A stretch of DNA of 64,000 nt from Lysobacter sp. A03 (GTDB lineage: Bacteria > Pseudomonadota > Gammaproteobacteria > Xanthomonadales > Xanthomonadaceae), in NCBI RefSeq assembly GCF_000855665.1, contig NZ_JXSS01000093.1, positions 62,001 through 126,000 of the forward strand, given 5' to 3'. Below the pieces are notes generated by a model. The model made no database searches and was not told the DNA's origin. It saw only the letters and a program-made list of their open reading frames with translations. This document shows, in pieces, positions 8,827 to 17,009 of this stretch. Each line of letters begins with the position of its first letter. The first letter of the stretch is position 1. The position numbers and the translations under genes are program-made.

Positions 8827-9591
8827 GTGAAACTTGAGGAGCAGATCGTCCTGATTACCGGTGCAGGGCGTGGTCTGGGCATGGCCATCGCGCGCGCCTT
8901 TGCAGGAGAGGGCGCAAAGGTCGTGGTCAATTACCGTTCCAGCCGCAAGGCCGCGGAGGCACTGGTGGCCGAGTTGGGAGCGGGCCAGGCGCTCGCCGTG
9001 CAGGCCGACGTTACCGATCGGGCCCAGGTGGATCGGATGTTCCAGGCTGCGACAGACCACTTCGGGCAGTACGTCAGCACCCTGGTGAACAATGCGCTGG
9101 CCGATTTTTCGTTCAACGGCGATGCGCGCGCGAAAGCCGGCGACATTGCGTGGTCGCAGTTCTCCAGCCAGTTCGAGGGCAGCGTGCACGGTGCGCTCAA
9201 CACGGTCCAGGCTGCGATCCCCGGCATGCGCGAGCGTGGCTTCGGCCGGATCATCAACATCGGCACCAACCTGTTCCAGAACCCGGTGGTGCCTTACCAC
9301 GACTACACTGCGGCCAAGGCGGCGTTGCTGTCGCTGACACGGACCATGTCAGCCGACCTGGGTCCGTTCGGGATTACCGTCAACATGCTTTCCGGTGGGC
9401 TGCTGCGCACCACCGATGCCAGCGCCGCGACTCCCGAAGAGGTGTTTGACTACATCGCCGCGGGTACGCCACTGCAGAGTGTGACCACACCGGCGGAGTT
9501 TGCCGATGCGATGCTGTTCTTCGCCTCGCCGTGGTCGCGCGCGGTCACCGGCCAGAACCTGGTCGTGGATGGTGGGCTGGTCAAGGACTGA
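8827..9591 (+). CDS. short-chain dehydrogenase/reductase (FabG-like)
   Basis: A 254-residue SDR with the cofactor loop TGAGRGLG (residues 10-17), NNAL of the NAG region and the YTAAK active site. The residue 13 positions before the catalytic Tyr is Thr (IGTN) rather than the usual Ser. This can still support catalysis in SDRs but is uncommon. The basic NYRSSRK after the second strand suggests NADP(H). GTG 8827 was chosen because GGAG (8814-8817) sits nine bases upstream and the protein then begins directly with the Rossmann strand; ATG 8812 or 8776 would only add a tail. The substrate is unknown. Confidence 0.85.
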   Translation: MKLEEQIVLITGAGRGLGMAIARAFAGEGAKVVVNYRSSRKAAEALVAELGAGQALAVQADVTDRAQVDRMFQAATDHFGQYVSTLVNNALADFSFNGDARAKAGDIAWSQFSSQFEGSVHGALNTVQAAIPGMRERGFGRIINIGTNLFQNPVVPYHDYTAAKAALLSLTRTMSADLGPFGITVNMLSGGLLRTTDASAATPEEVFDYIAAGTPLQSVTTPAEFADAMLFFASPWSRAVTGQNLVVDGGLVKD

Positions 9592-9639
9592 AGCGACAGG
9601 GCAGGGCGCCGACCCGGCTCGACCGGAGCCGCCGGCTGG

Positions 9640-9978
9640 TCACTCCGGCGGCTGCTCGCCCTCGTCGTAGAGGTGGGAATACGCTTCGCGGACATCCCGA
9701 CAATCACGGCTGCCCATCTGGAATGCCCGGCACACGCCCGGCCGCTGGGGGTAGATCGTGCAGTTCATCCGGGTTGGATCGACTGCCACGCACCAGCCAT
9801 CCTCATCCTGCGCCATCACCGAAAGACCCTGCGGAGTGCGGGTGATCATGTGGCGGGGAACGCTGAGGGCCTCTGGCATCACCAGGACGGTCTGTCGGCA
9901 GCACACCGCATCACAGCGCTGGCAGGAGATGGAACGATCGATCCCCACCGCTGCGATTCCGCGATTGCCTGCCTTCAC
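9640..9978 (-). CDS. YkgJ-family cysteine cluster protein
   Basis: A 112-residue protein with the CQRCDAVCC motif at residues 19-27 and further cysteines in WCVAVD, MNCTIYPQRPGVCRAF and RDC, the spacing of the YkgJ/UPF0153 zinc or iron-sulfur cluster family. The function of the family is unknown. Its start codon overlaps the stop of the upstream methyltransferase (ATGA, 9975-9978), so the two are translationally coupled and probably work together. Confidence 0.88.
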   Translation of the reverse strand: MKAGNRGIAAVGIDRSISCQRCDAVCCRQTVLVMPEALSVPRHMITRTPQGLSVMAQDEDGWCVAVDPTRMNCTIYPQRPGVCRAFQMGSRDCRDVREAYSHLYDEGEQPPE

Positions 9979-10646
9979 TGCACACCCGCCCTGGCGTGGC
10001 GGCGGAAGTGCAGGAGTCGCCCGCGCATGGTTTGGGGATCGTCCTCATCCAGCGCGCCGCGCGATTCGGTGACCTCGAATCCCTGCAGCGCCAGCGCGCG
10101 GGTGAAAGCGCCGCTGTGGCCGCGGCCCGGATCGCAGAACAGCAACTCGGCCGCGGGCAGGGCATGCCGGTTGACCAGTGCGGCGATCAGCTCGGCGTGC
10201 GGGCGCTCGTATAGGACATCCGCGCCGATCAGCAGATCGAAGCGCCCCAGCGTCGGTAGCGGCACCCCCCACTGCAGCTTGCGATACGGCACGCTGGGAA
10301 GGTTGTTGAGTGCGCTGTTGTAGGCGAGGAAAGGCTCAGCGAGCGGGTGCATGTCGCTGGCGATCACATCCGCGCCTCGACGCTGCAGCACGAGGCTCGC
10401 CAGCGCCAGACCGCAACCGATTTCCAGGATGCGTTTTCCCTCGATATCGAATGTCGCCATCGCGTTGGCAAGCAGTTCCCCGGCGGGCCATATCTGCCCG
10501 AACAACGACCACTGGGCGGATGAGATACCCAAGCGTTCGGCGCGACCATCGGGATCTGAAAACTGCTGTTTGTCGCTGAGCGAGCGGATCGTGTAGTCGA
10601 ACTCGCCCAGACGGATGCGCTGGTGGCGCGTGAGATAACCGGGCAT
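9975..10646 (-). CDS. class I SAM-dependent methyltransferase (METTL21-like)
   Basis: A 223-residue Rossmann methyltransferase. The SAM loop ILEIGCGLALASL lies near residues 72-84, the acidic end of strand 2 is ASDMHP, and motif IV is LLIGADVLYER. The WPAGELLANAM and DVLYE phrases match the METTL21/Methyltransf_16 group, whose eukaryotic members methylate protein lysines; the bacterial target is unknown. It is the first gene of a two-gene unit with the YkgJ protein. A divergent intergenic region of about 260 bases separates it from yjdM; apart from promoter space nothing was recognised there. Confidence 0.8.
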   Translation of the reverse strand: MPGYLTRHQRIRLGEFDYTIRSLSDKQQFSDPDGRAERLGISSAQWSLFGQIWPAGELLANAMATFDIEGKRILEIGCGLALASLVLQRRGADVIASDMHPLAEPFLAYNSALNNLPSVPYRKLQWGVPLPTLGRFDLLIGADVLYERPHAELIAALVNRHALPAAELLFCDPGRGHSGAFTRALALQGFEVTESRGALDEDDPQTMRGRLLHFRRHARAGVQ

Positions 10647-10905
10647 GGAAACCCCCTATGAAAACGTCGCCCGGTAAGGGCCGGACGCATGGCGGGAGCG
10701 GGCTTGCTGCCAGAAAGTGGTCCGCAAGGATGGACCCATACATCGGGCCCGAGCTAATGCTACCCGGTATTCCGCGTCAACGGACGCACCTGGGCGGCGC
10801 ACACGAGATAGGAAACTTCCACAGCCAATTCAACGGCTTGCAGTGGATCGCTGCAGGCCTGGCCTATACTGTCCTGCCCCCCACTCTTCGATGGATGGTC
10901 CGTTG

Positions 10906-11247
10906 ATGCCCGATATTCCAGCCTGTTCCAAGTGCGGTAAGGAAAACACCTACCCCGACGGTGACCATTACGTGTGCGCCGACTGTGGCCATGAATGGCC
11001 AATCAGTCCCGATGCGAGCGCCGGAGATGGGATGGTTGTCCGGGACGTGAACGGCAACGTCCTCAACGAGGGCGATACGGTCACCGTAATCAAGGACCTG
11101 AAGGTCAAGGGCTCCTCGATCCCGCTCAAGCAGGGCACGGTGATCCGCAACATCCGTCTGGTTGAGGACGATCCCGAAAACATCGAAGGCAGCTCCGACA
11201 AGATCAAAGGCCTGGTGTTGAAGACCTGCTTTCTGAAAAAGGCCTGA
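10906..11247 (+). CDS. yjdM: YjdM (PhnA-type) zinc-ribbon protein
   Basis: A 113-residue protein with an N-terminal zinc ribbon (CSKC at residues 7-10, CADC about 16 residues later, then GHEWP). An SH3-like C-terminal domain (DVNGNVLNEGDTVTVIKDLKVKG) follows, ending in GLVLKTCFLKKA. This is the YjdM family, formerly misnamed PhnA/alkylphosphonate utilisation protein; no phosphonate genes lie nearby. ATG 10906 begins directly at the conserved MPDIPAC. It is probably cytoplasmic, of unknown role. Confidence 0.92.
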   Translation: MPDIPACSKCGKENTYPDGDHYVCADCGHEWPISPDASAGDGMVVRDVNGNVLNEGDTVTVIKDLKVKGSSIPLKQGTVIRNIRLVEDDPENIEGSSDKIKGLVLKTCFLKKA

Positions 11248-11310
11248 TGGCGGCAGGCTGGTGAAGGTTGACCTGCCCGACTCCGCGTAAAGGGCGCTAG
11301 CATTGCCGGC

Positions 11311-11991
11311 ATGAGTGCCAACACATCCACCGGATCTTGCAGCACCTCGCGGCCAGCGCCGGGCTCCCAAGCCTCGGCCTCCGAGGAGTTCGCCAACGCG
11401 CTTACCCATGGCCTGGGCGCCACCGCCGCGCTCGCCGGCGGTGCTGTCCTCATTACCCTGGCGGCGATGTGGGGGGATGCGTGGCAGCTCGCGAGCGCCG
11501 TTGTGTTCGGCGTCTGCCTGCTGCTGCTCTATATCGCCTCCACCCTGTATCACGCCGTGCGCCACCCGGTCGCCAAGGCGCGGCTGAAGGTCTTCGATCA
11601 TTGCGCGATCTATCTGCTGATCGCCGGTACCTACACGCCGTTCACCCTGATCGGCCTGCGCGGTCCATGGGGATGGTGGTTGTTCGGCGTGATCTGGACA
11701 CTGGCGGCAGCCGGAGTGGTGTTCAAGCTGTTCCTGACCGGCCGGTACAGGCGTCTCTCCACGATGATCTACATTGCGATGGGCTGGTTGGTGCTGGTGG
11801 CCATCAAACCGATGTGGCGCGCACTGGATGGATGGACGCTGGGCTGGCTGCTCGCGGGTGGGATTTTCTACACCGCGGGCACCGTGTTCTATCATCGGCC
11901 GGCACTGAAATACTCGCATGCGATATGGCACATGTTTGTCCTCGCGGGCAGCCTGTGCCACTACATCGCGGTGGTGGCGCACATTATCTGA
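11311..11991 (+). CDS. trhA: PAQR-family membrane homeostasis protein TrhA (hemolysin III)
   Basis: A 226-residue protein with seven predicted membrane helices and the hallmark residues of the PAQR/hemolysin III family. These are E(E)FANALTHGLGA near the start, the SxxYH motif (STLYHAV) with DHCAIYLLIAGTYTPF, and the terminal HAIWHMFVLAGSLCHY. The conserved Ser, Asp and three His form the putative zinc-hydrolase centre. Homologues maintain membrane fluidity; the hemolysin label is historical. The UbiB-like kinase gene starts 37 bases downstream, so the two may share a transcript. Confidence 0.9.
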   Translation: MSANTSTGSCSTSRPAPGSQASASEEFANALTHGLGATAALAGGAVLITLAAMWGDAWQLASAVVFGVCLLLLYIASTLYHAVRHPVAKARLKVFDHCAIYLLIAGTYTPFTLIGLRGPWGWWLFGVIWTLAAAGVVFKLFLTGRYRRLSTMIYIAMGWLVLVAIKPMWRALDGWTLGWLLAGGIFYTAGTVFYHRPALKYSHAIWHMFVLAGSLCHYIAVVAHII

Positions 11992-12028
11992 GCGCCGCGA
12001 CGATCCGCGGAAAACCGGAGCTGCACGC

Positions 12029-13711
12029 ATGTTGTGGGAAGGACTGAGCGCTACCAGGGACCTGGGGCGGGTGTACGAGATCGCCTCGATACTGATCCGC
12101 TACGGTTTCGGCGACATGGTCGGGCGTCTCGGGCTGGCTCCCGTGCTGGCCAGGGCAGGGCGGGTGCTTCCGCTCAGCCACATGGAGGAACTGGTTGCGC
12201 TGCCCACCCCGGTGCGCGTGCGCCACGCGCTGGAGGAGATGGGGCCGAGCTTCGTCAAGCTGGGTCAGGTGCTGGCGACCCGCGTGGACCTGTTCCCGCC
12301 GGAGTGGATCACCGAGTTCGGCAAGCTGCAGAACCAGGCGCCGGAGGTGCCGTACGAGCTCATTCGCCAGCAGATGCTGGAGGACCTGGGGGCGTCGCCG
12401 GAAGCGGTGTTCGCGTGGCTGGACCGCACGCCGCTGGCAGCCGCATCGATCGCGCAGGTACACCGGGCGCGCCTGCACGACGGCACGGAAGTCGTAGTCA
12501 AAGTACGCCGCCCCGGTATCAAACCGGTCGTGGAGGCGGACATGCGCCTGTTGCAGCGCGCGGCGCAGGCGATGGAGGCGCGCTTTGAGGAGCTGCGCCA
12601 GTTCCAGCCCGGCGCGATGGTTCGCCAGTTCAAGGTATCGCTGGGCCGCGAGCTCGACCTGGCGGCCGAATGCCGTCATGCCGAGCGCATTGCCGCCAGT
12701 TTTTCCGGCTCCGATGAAATCGTGGTTCCCAGGGTGCACTGGCAGTACACGGGTCCGCGCATGAACGTGCAGGACTTCATTGACGGCGTTTCGCTGTCGG
12801 ACCTGGCAGCGGTGGATGCCGCGGGTCTGGACCGCAAGCTGATTGCCCGGCGCGGCGCGAACGCGGTGCTGAAGATGATGTTCGAGGACGGATTTTTCCA
12901 CGCCGATCCCCATCCCGGCAACGTGTTCGTGCTTCCGGGCAATCGCATCGCGCTGATTGACTACGGCATGGTCGGGAGACTGTCGGACGCCCGTCGCAAC
13001 CAGGTGATCGGCCTGCTGGATGCACTGGTGATGCGCGACGCGGCGCGCGTCACCGATGTGATGCTGGAGTGGGCGACCCAGCCCAACGCCGATGAGTCAC
13101 AGATGGCGCTGGACGTGGACGCGCTGGTCGACCAGTACCACGGCGTCGCCCTGGGCCAGCTCAACCTGGCGACAATGCTGATTGACGTGACCGTCCTGCT
13201 GCGTGCAAACCGGCTGGCGCTGCCGGCCGATCTGGCGTTGATGATCAAGGTGTTCGTGACCCTGGAAGGCCTGGGTCGCAGCCTGGATCCGGATTTCGAC
13301 ATGGCCAGCGAGGCGGCGCCCTTCCTGCGCCGGGCCATGCTGCAGCGCTACCGTCCGGCAACGCTGCTGCGCGACGGCATGCGGACCCTCGCTGATACAG
13401 CTGAAATCATGTCGGTGTTGCCACGCGACATCCGCCGGCTGCTGCGTTCCGCTCGACGCGGCAACATCAAGCTGCACGTGGATATCGACCATCTGGACGA
13501 CTTTGGTACCCAGCTGAACCACTCGGCCAACCGTTTGACCGTCGGCGTCGTCCTCGCCGCGCTCATTATCGGATCATCGATAACGCTGACGGTCGGTGGT
13601 GGGCCCACACTGCTGGGGCTGCCGGCCTTCGGACTGCTGGGCTTCGTCGGCGCCGCCATCGCCGGCGCCTGGCTGGTGGTGTCGATCTGGCGCAGCGGTG
13701 GCGGCAGGTAG
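12029..13711 (+). CDS. ABC1/UbiB-family atypical kinase, membrane-anchored
   Basis: A 560-residue protein of the UbiB/AarF/COQ8 family, needed in relatives for ubiquinone synthesis or lipid transport. Visible motifs are the family KxGQ signature in FVKLGQVLATRVDLFP, the Ala-rich loop AAASIAQVH that replaces the kinase Gly-rich loop, the ATP lysine in VVKVRRPG, the catalytic loop FFHADPHPGNVF and the metal Asp in LIDYGMVG. Two hydrophobic segments close the protein (about 500-550). ATG 12029 was used because it begins the conserved MLWEGL. No ubiquinone genes are adjacent, so a UbiB assignment proper is uncertain. Confidence 0.88.
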   Translation: MLWEGLSATRDLGRVYEIASILIRYGFGDMVGRLGLAPVLARAGRVLPLSHMEELVALPTPVRVRHALEEMGPSFVKLGQVLATRVDLFPPEWITEFGKLQNQAPEVPYELIRQQMLEDLGASPEAVFAWLDRTPLAAASIAQVHRARLHDGTEVVVKVRRPGIKPVVEADMRLLQRAAQAMEARFEELRQFQPGAMVRQFKVSLGRELDLAAECRHAERIAASFSGSDEIVVPRVHWQYTGPRMNVQDFIDGVSLSDLAAVDAAGLDRKLIARRGANAVLKMMFEDGFFHADPHPGNVFVLPGNRIALIDYGMVGRLSDARRNQVIGLLDALVMRDAARVTDVMLEWATQPNADESQMALDVDALVDQYHGVALGQLNLATMLIDVTVLLRANRLALPADLALMIKVFVTLEGLGRSLDPDFDMASEAAPFLRRAMLQRYRPATLLRDGMRTLADTAEIMSVLPRDIRRLLRSARRGNIKLHVDIDHLDDFGTQLNHSANRLTVGVVLAALIIGSSITLTVGGGPTLLGLPAFGLLGFVGAAIAGAWLVVSIWRSGGGR

Positions 13712-13732
13712 ATCAGTGATTCGGCGTAGACC

Positions 13733-14320
13733 TCAGGGCGCGCCGCGGTAGGGGTATTTGGCAAAAATCGCACTGATGGCCTGATCGGCAGAGGCCACGC
13801 GTTCCTGCGGGGTTTTCTGGGTCACCCGTCCAATGGCGTCGCCGCTCCATACCAGCCGGTTGCGCGCGGCATCGACGAGATCCACGGTGAGGGTCCCCTC
13901 GGTGTACTGGTTCACGCGGGTCTCGTCATACCAGACCGGATAGGCGTAGTAGGCACGGGCGCGGTAGCTGTAGAAGTACTGGATGTCCGAGCGCGGAATG
14001 TCGTAGACATCCGTTTTTTCCCGGATCACGCCCTGGAAGTTGACCAGCAGGTCGGCCTTGTCGGGGCTGAACCGATAGCCCCGGGCGTCCATTTCCCGGC
14101 GCACCGCGTTCTTGATGTGATCCGACAGGTAGGTGGTGTACCCCGATTGCTCCATGGCCAGCGGCTGATAGAAGCCGTAGGTGCGGTATTGGGAGAAGTC
14201 GGCGGTCGGATCGGCGTCGGTGCGGATCCGCGGGCCGGTCGCACAGGCAGCAAGCATGGAAACAAGCGTCATCCCGATCAGGGCGCGCCACCACAATGAC
14301 GACTTCGCTGAAGTTTTCAT
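13733..14320 (-). CDS. DUF4136 lipoprotein
   Basis: A 195-residue exported lipoprotein with signal peptide ending in VSMLAAC (Cys26). The DUF4136 domain shows FSQYRTYGFYQP near its start, MDARGYRF with DKADLLVNF in the middle, and the closing TGTL-type strand YTEGTLTVDLVD. The start was set at the Met before KTSAKSS because AGGAG precedes it and the signal peptide begins there; the longer frame upstream is arginine-rich and spurious. DUF4136 proteins are outer-membrane-associated with unknown function. It is convergent with the UbiB-like gene. Confidence 0.88.
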   Translation of the reverse strand: MKTSAKSSLWWRALIGMTLVSMLAACATGPRIRTDADPTADFSQYRTYGFYQPLAMEQSGYTTYLSDHIKNAVRREMDARGYRFSPDKADLLVNFQGVIREKTDVYDIPRSDIQYFYSYRARAYYAYPVWYDETRVNQYTEGTLTVDLVDAARNRLVWSGDAIGRVTQKTPQERVASADQAISAIFAKYPYRGAP

Positions 14321-14393
14321 GCTCCTGTATCTCCGGATTGGACTATTGGCAAGGTAGCAGCGGCAAACCCGTAAACGCGTGAAAATTCCCTGC

Positions 14394-15170
14394 TCAGGGA
14401 ACCACGGCCGTCCACTGCGCGGACTGGAATTTGTCCTCCGCCAGTTGCAAGGCCTGGCCGAGTTCATCCGGGGTCAGGTGATCGTCACGAAGCCCGTGGT
14501 TGCGGCGGAAGGTCGCAATCATGCGATCGATGACGGCCGCACGCGGCAATCCGGTCTGACTGCGCAGGGGGTCGACCCTTTTGGCTGCACTGGCGGTGCC
14601 CTTGTCGGAGAGCTTCTCGCGCCCGATCCGCAACACGTCCAGCATTTTGCGGGTGTCGATGTCGTAGGCCATGGTCACGTGGTGGAGCACGGCATTGCCC
14701 TTGCGCGCCTGCGCGGCCCCGGCGATCTTGCCGGCCGGGGAGGTGATGTCGTTGAGCGGCTGGTAGCTTGCCGCCACGCCCAGTTCGGCGAGCGCCTCGA
14801 TGACCCAGCGGTCCATCAGCTCGTACGACTGCTGGAACGACAAACCCTCGACCAGTGACAGCGGTCCGCAGATCGAATAGGTGATCGTGTTGCCCGGCTC
14901 GATGAACATCGCGCCGCCGCCGCTGATACGTCGCACCACCTGGATGCCGTGACCGGCGGCCGCGTCGCTATCGACCTCGTTGCGCAGGGACTGGAAGCGG
15001 CCGATGACCACTGCCGGATCTGCCCATTCCCACACCCGCAAGGTGGGTCGGCGCCGACCGGCGGACACCTCATTGGTCAGCACCTCGTCCAGCGCCATGT
15101 GCATCGCCGGCGATTGAGCTCCGGTGTGGATCAGTTGCCAGTCGTGCTCGTGCCATTCGGTCCGGCTCAT
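14394..15170 (-). CDS. lplA: lipoate-protein ligase, catalytic subunit (LplA-type, split form)
   Basis: Attaches lipoate to E2 and GcvH proteins through a lipoyl-AMP intermediate. The 258 residues cover only the catalytic BPL/LplA domain: RRISGGGAMF at 80-89 (adenylate-binding loop), GNTITYS, and the catalytic lysine K148 in PAGKIAGAAQ. The C-terminal accessory domain of E. coli LplA is encoded separately by the upstream overlapping gene (ATG inside its TGA stop, 15167-15170). This two-subunit arrangement resembles the LplA/LplB pair of Thermoplasma. Confidence 0.85.
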   Translation of the reverse strand: MSRTEWHEHDWQLIHTGAQSPAMHMALDEVLTNEVSAGRRRPTLRVWEWADPAVVIGRFQSLRNEVDSDAAAGHGIQVVRRISGGGAMFIEPGNTITYSICGPLSLVEGLSFQQSYELMDRWVIEALAELGVAASYQPLNDITSPAGKIAGAAQARKGNAVLHHVTMAYDIDTRKMLDVLRIGREKLSDKGTASAAKRVDPLRSQTGLPRAAVIDRMIATFRRNHGLRDDHLTPDELGQALQLAEDKFQSAQWTAVVP

Positions 15171-15463
15171 GGCGTGTGCTCTCCGTTGAGCGCGCGATCC
15201 ACCGCAATGGCCACGCCCTTCGCGCTGATGCCGTACAGAGACGTGCCATCGCCCAAAGCCTTACGGACGGTCGCTGTCCACGCATCAATGCCGGCATCGG
15301 CGCGGCTGCCGGACAGAGCGGTGTTGATCACGTCCAGCGCAGAATCGGGCTCCAGGAAGAAATCACCGCTCACGCGCACCTCACTCAGCAGTCCGTCGGA
15401 CACCACCAGGTCGACCACCACCAGCTTGCCGCCGGGCTCCTTGTACTCGCCGTGTTTGGACAT
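15167..15463 (-). CDS. lipoate-protein ligase C-terminal (LplB-like) subunit
   Basis: A 98-residue protein equal to the accessory C-terminal domain of lipoate ligases, with EYKEPGGKLVVVDL near the start and the diagnostic GDFFLEP at 33-39. In two-subunit ligases this part is needed to make lipoyl-AMP, with transfer done by the catalytic subunit. The start was set at Met of MSKHGEYK; a longer frame to 15547 adds a Cys-containing stretch with no family match. AGGAG just before (reading the minus strand) supports the choice. Coupled to lplA by a 4-base overlap. Confidence 0.8.
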   Translation of the reverse strand: MSKHGEYKEPGGKLVVVDLVVSDGLLSEVRVSGDFFLEPDSALDVINTALSGSRADAGIDAWTATVRKALGDGTSLYGISAKGVAIAVDRALNGEHTP

Positions 15464-15705
15464 GGACTCCTCGCTGTAACCGCCGCAAGCGCGGCTGAGG
15501 CAGCCATCCTCGTCTGCGCGGGCGTCGGGAGCAATGACGTGGATCATTCGATCTGCGGGTCGGGTGCGCGCGCGTGCCGGGTGTATCCGTGATCACGATT
15601 TGCCAGCAAGCGGCCAAATCATCCGCGCGGTCGGCGACAATCCACGCTTCGTGCACGGCGTTTACGGTTGCCGGTACGAACGCCTTCCGCCCCGGACCTC
15701 ACGCC

Positions 15706-16980
15706 ATGACCGAATCCAGCCCTCCCGACAACCAGCTGCCACCGTCGCTCCCCGGAAAGGCGTCGCAAGGCCTGCTCGCCCGCTGGACCGGAACCAGCCT
15801 GGTGCTGCGGATCGTGATCGGCCTGATTGCCGGCACGGTGCTCGCGCTCGTTGCACCCTCGACGGCGTTGGCGGTCGGCCTGCTGGGCACCGTGTTCGTC
15901 TCGGCACTGAAAGCGGTCGCGCCGATCCTGGTACTGGTGCTGGTAGCCGCGTCCATCGCCAACCACCGGCAGGGCCAGAAAACCCATATCCGTCCCATCC
16001 TGGTGCTGTACCTGGTCGGCACGCTCGCTGCGGCGATGGTCGCGGTGGCCGCCAGCTTCCTGTTTCCGGTAACGCTGCACCTGGGCGTCGCCGGCGCAGG
16101 CGATCTGAGCCCGCCGGGCGGGATCGGCGAGGTGCTGCGCAACCTCCTGCTGCAGGTCGTCGACAATCCGATCCATGCTCTGCAGGAGGGCAATTACATC
16201 GGCATCCTGGCCTGGGCTGTCGGCCTCGGGGTCGCGCTGCGCTACTCCGCCGATAGCACCCGCACGGCTGTTGCCGACCTGTCGGATGCGGTGACCCGGC
16301 TGGTCCGCGCCGTCATCCAGCTGGCGCCAATCGGGATCTTCGGACTGGTCGCCGAGACGATCGCAGCCACGGGGCTCTCGACCTTGCTCGATTACGCGCA
16401 ACTGCTGGCCGTCCTGCTGGGATGCATGCTGTTTGTCGCGCTGGTGGCCAATCCACTGATCGTGGGGATTGTCATCCGTGGCAATCCGTACCCGCTGGTC
16501 CTGCGCTGCCTGCGCGAGAGCGGCATCACCGCGTTTTTCACCCGCAGCTCGGCGGCGAACATTCCGATCAACATGGAGCTGTGCCGGAAGATGGGGCTGC
16601 ATCGCGAGACCTACGCGGTGTCGATCCCGATCGGCGCAACCATCAACATGGCCGGCGCGGCGATCACCATCACGGTACTGACGCTGGCGGCGGTGCACAC
16701 CTTGGGAATCCCGGTGGACGTGCCGACCGCGCTGCTGCTCAGCGTCGTGGCCGCGGTCGCGGCGTGCGGAGCCTCTGGTGTACCGGGCGGCTCGCTGCTG
16801 CTGATCCCGCTTGCAGCCGGACTGTTCGGCATATCCGACGACCTGGCGATGGGCGTGGTCGCTATCGGGTTCATCGTCGGAGTGGTGCAGGATTCGGCCG
16901 AGACCGCGCTGAATTCTTCCACGGACGTCCTCTTTACCGCAGCGGCCTGCAAGCGGGCGGAGTCCCGCGCAGGCCGCTGA
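15706..16980 (+). CDS. sstT: sodium/serine-threonine symporter SstT
   Basis: A 424-residue transporter of the DAACS (glutamate/neutral amino acid:Na+) family with about eight membrane helices and two re-entrant loops. Motifs include [17 protein letters not shown], the serine-rich loop [17 protein letters not shown], the substrate region [13 protein letters not shown] and [16 protein letters not shown] with [18 protein letters not shown] at the end. It imports L-serine and L-threonine with Na+ at the inner membrane. ATG 15706 begins the usual short cytoplasmic tail; the upstream extension is unsupported. Confidence 0.92.
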   Translation: MTESSPPDNQLPPSLPGKASQGLLARWTGTSLVLRIVIGLIAGTVLALVAPSTALAVGLLGTVFVSALKAVAPILVLVLVAASIANHRQGQKTHIRPILVLYLVGTLAAAMVAVAASFLFPVTLHLGVAGAGDLSPPGGIGEVLRNLLLQVVDNPIHALQEGNYIGILAWAVGLGVALRYSADSTRTAVADLSDAVTRLVRAVIQLAPIGIFGLVAETIAATGLSTLLDYAQLLAVLLGCMLFVALVANPLIVGIVIRGNPYPLVLRCLRESGITAFFTRSSAANIPINMELCRKMGLHRETYAVSIPIGATINMAGAAITITVLTLAAVHTLGIPVDVPTALLLSVVAAVAACGASGVPGGSLLLIPLAAGLFGISDDLAMGVVAIGFIVGVVQDSAETALNSSTDVLFTAAACKRAESRAGR

Positions 16981-17009
16981 CAGGCCTCAAACTCCGTCAA
17001 ATTAGACCG

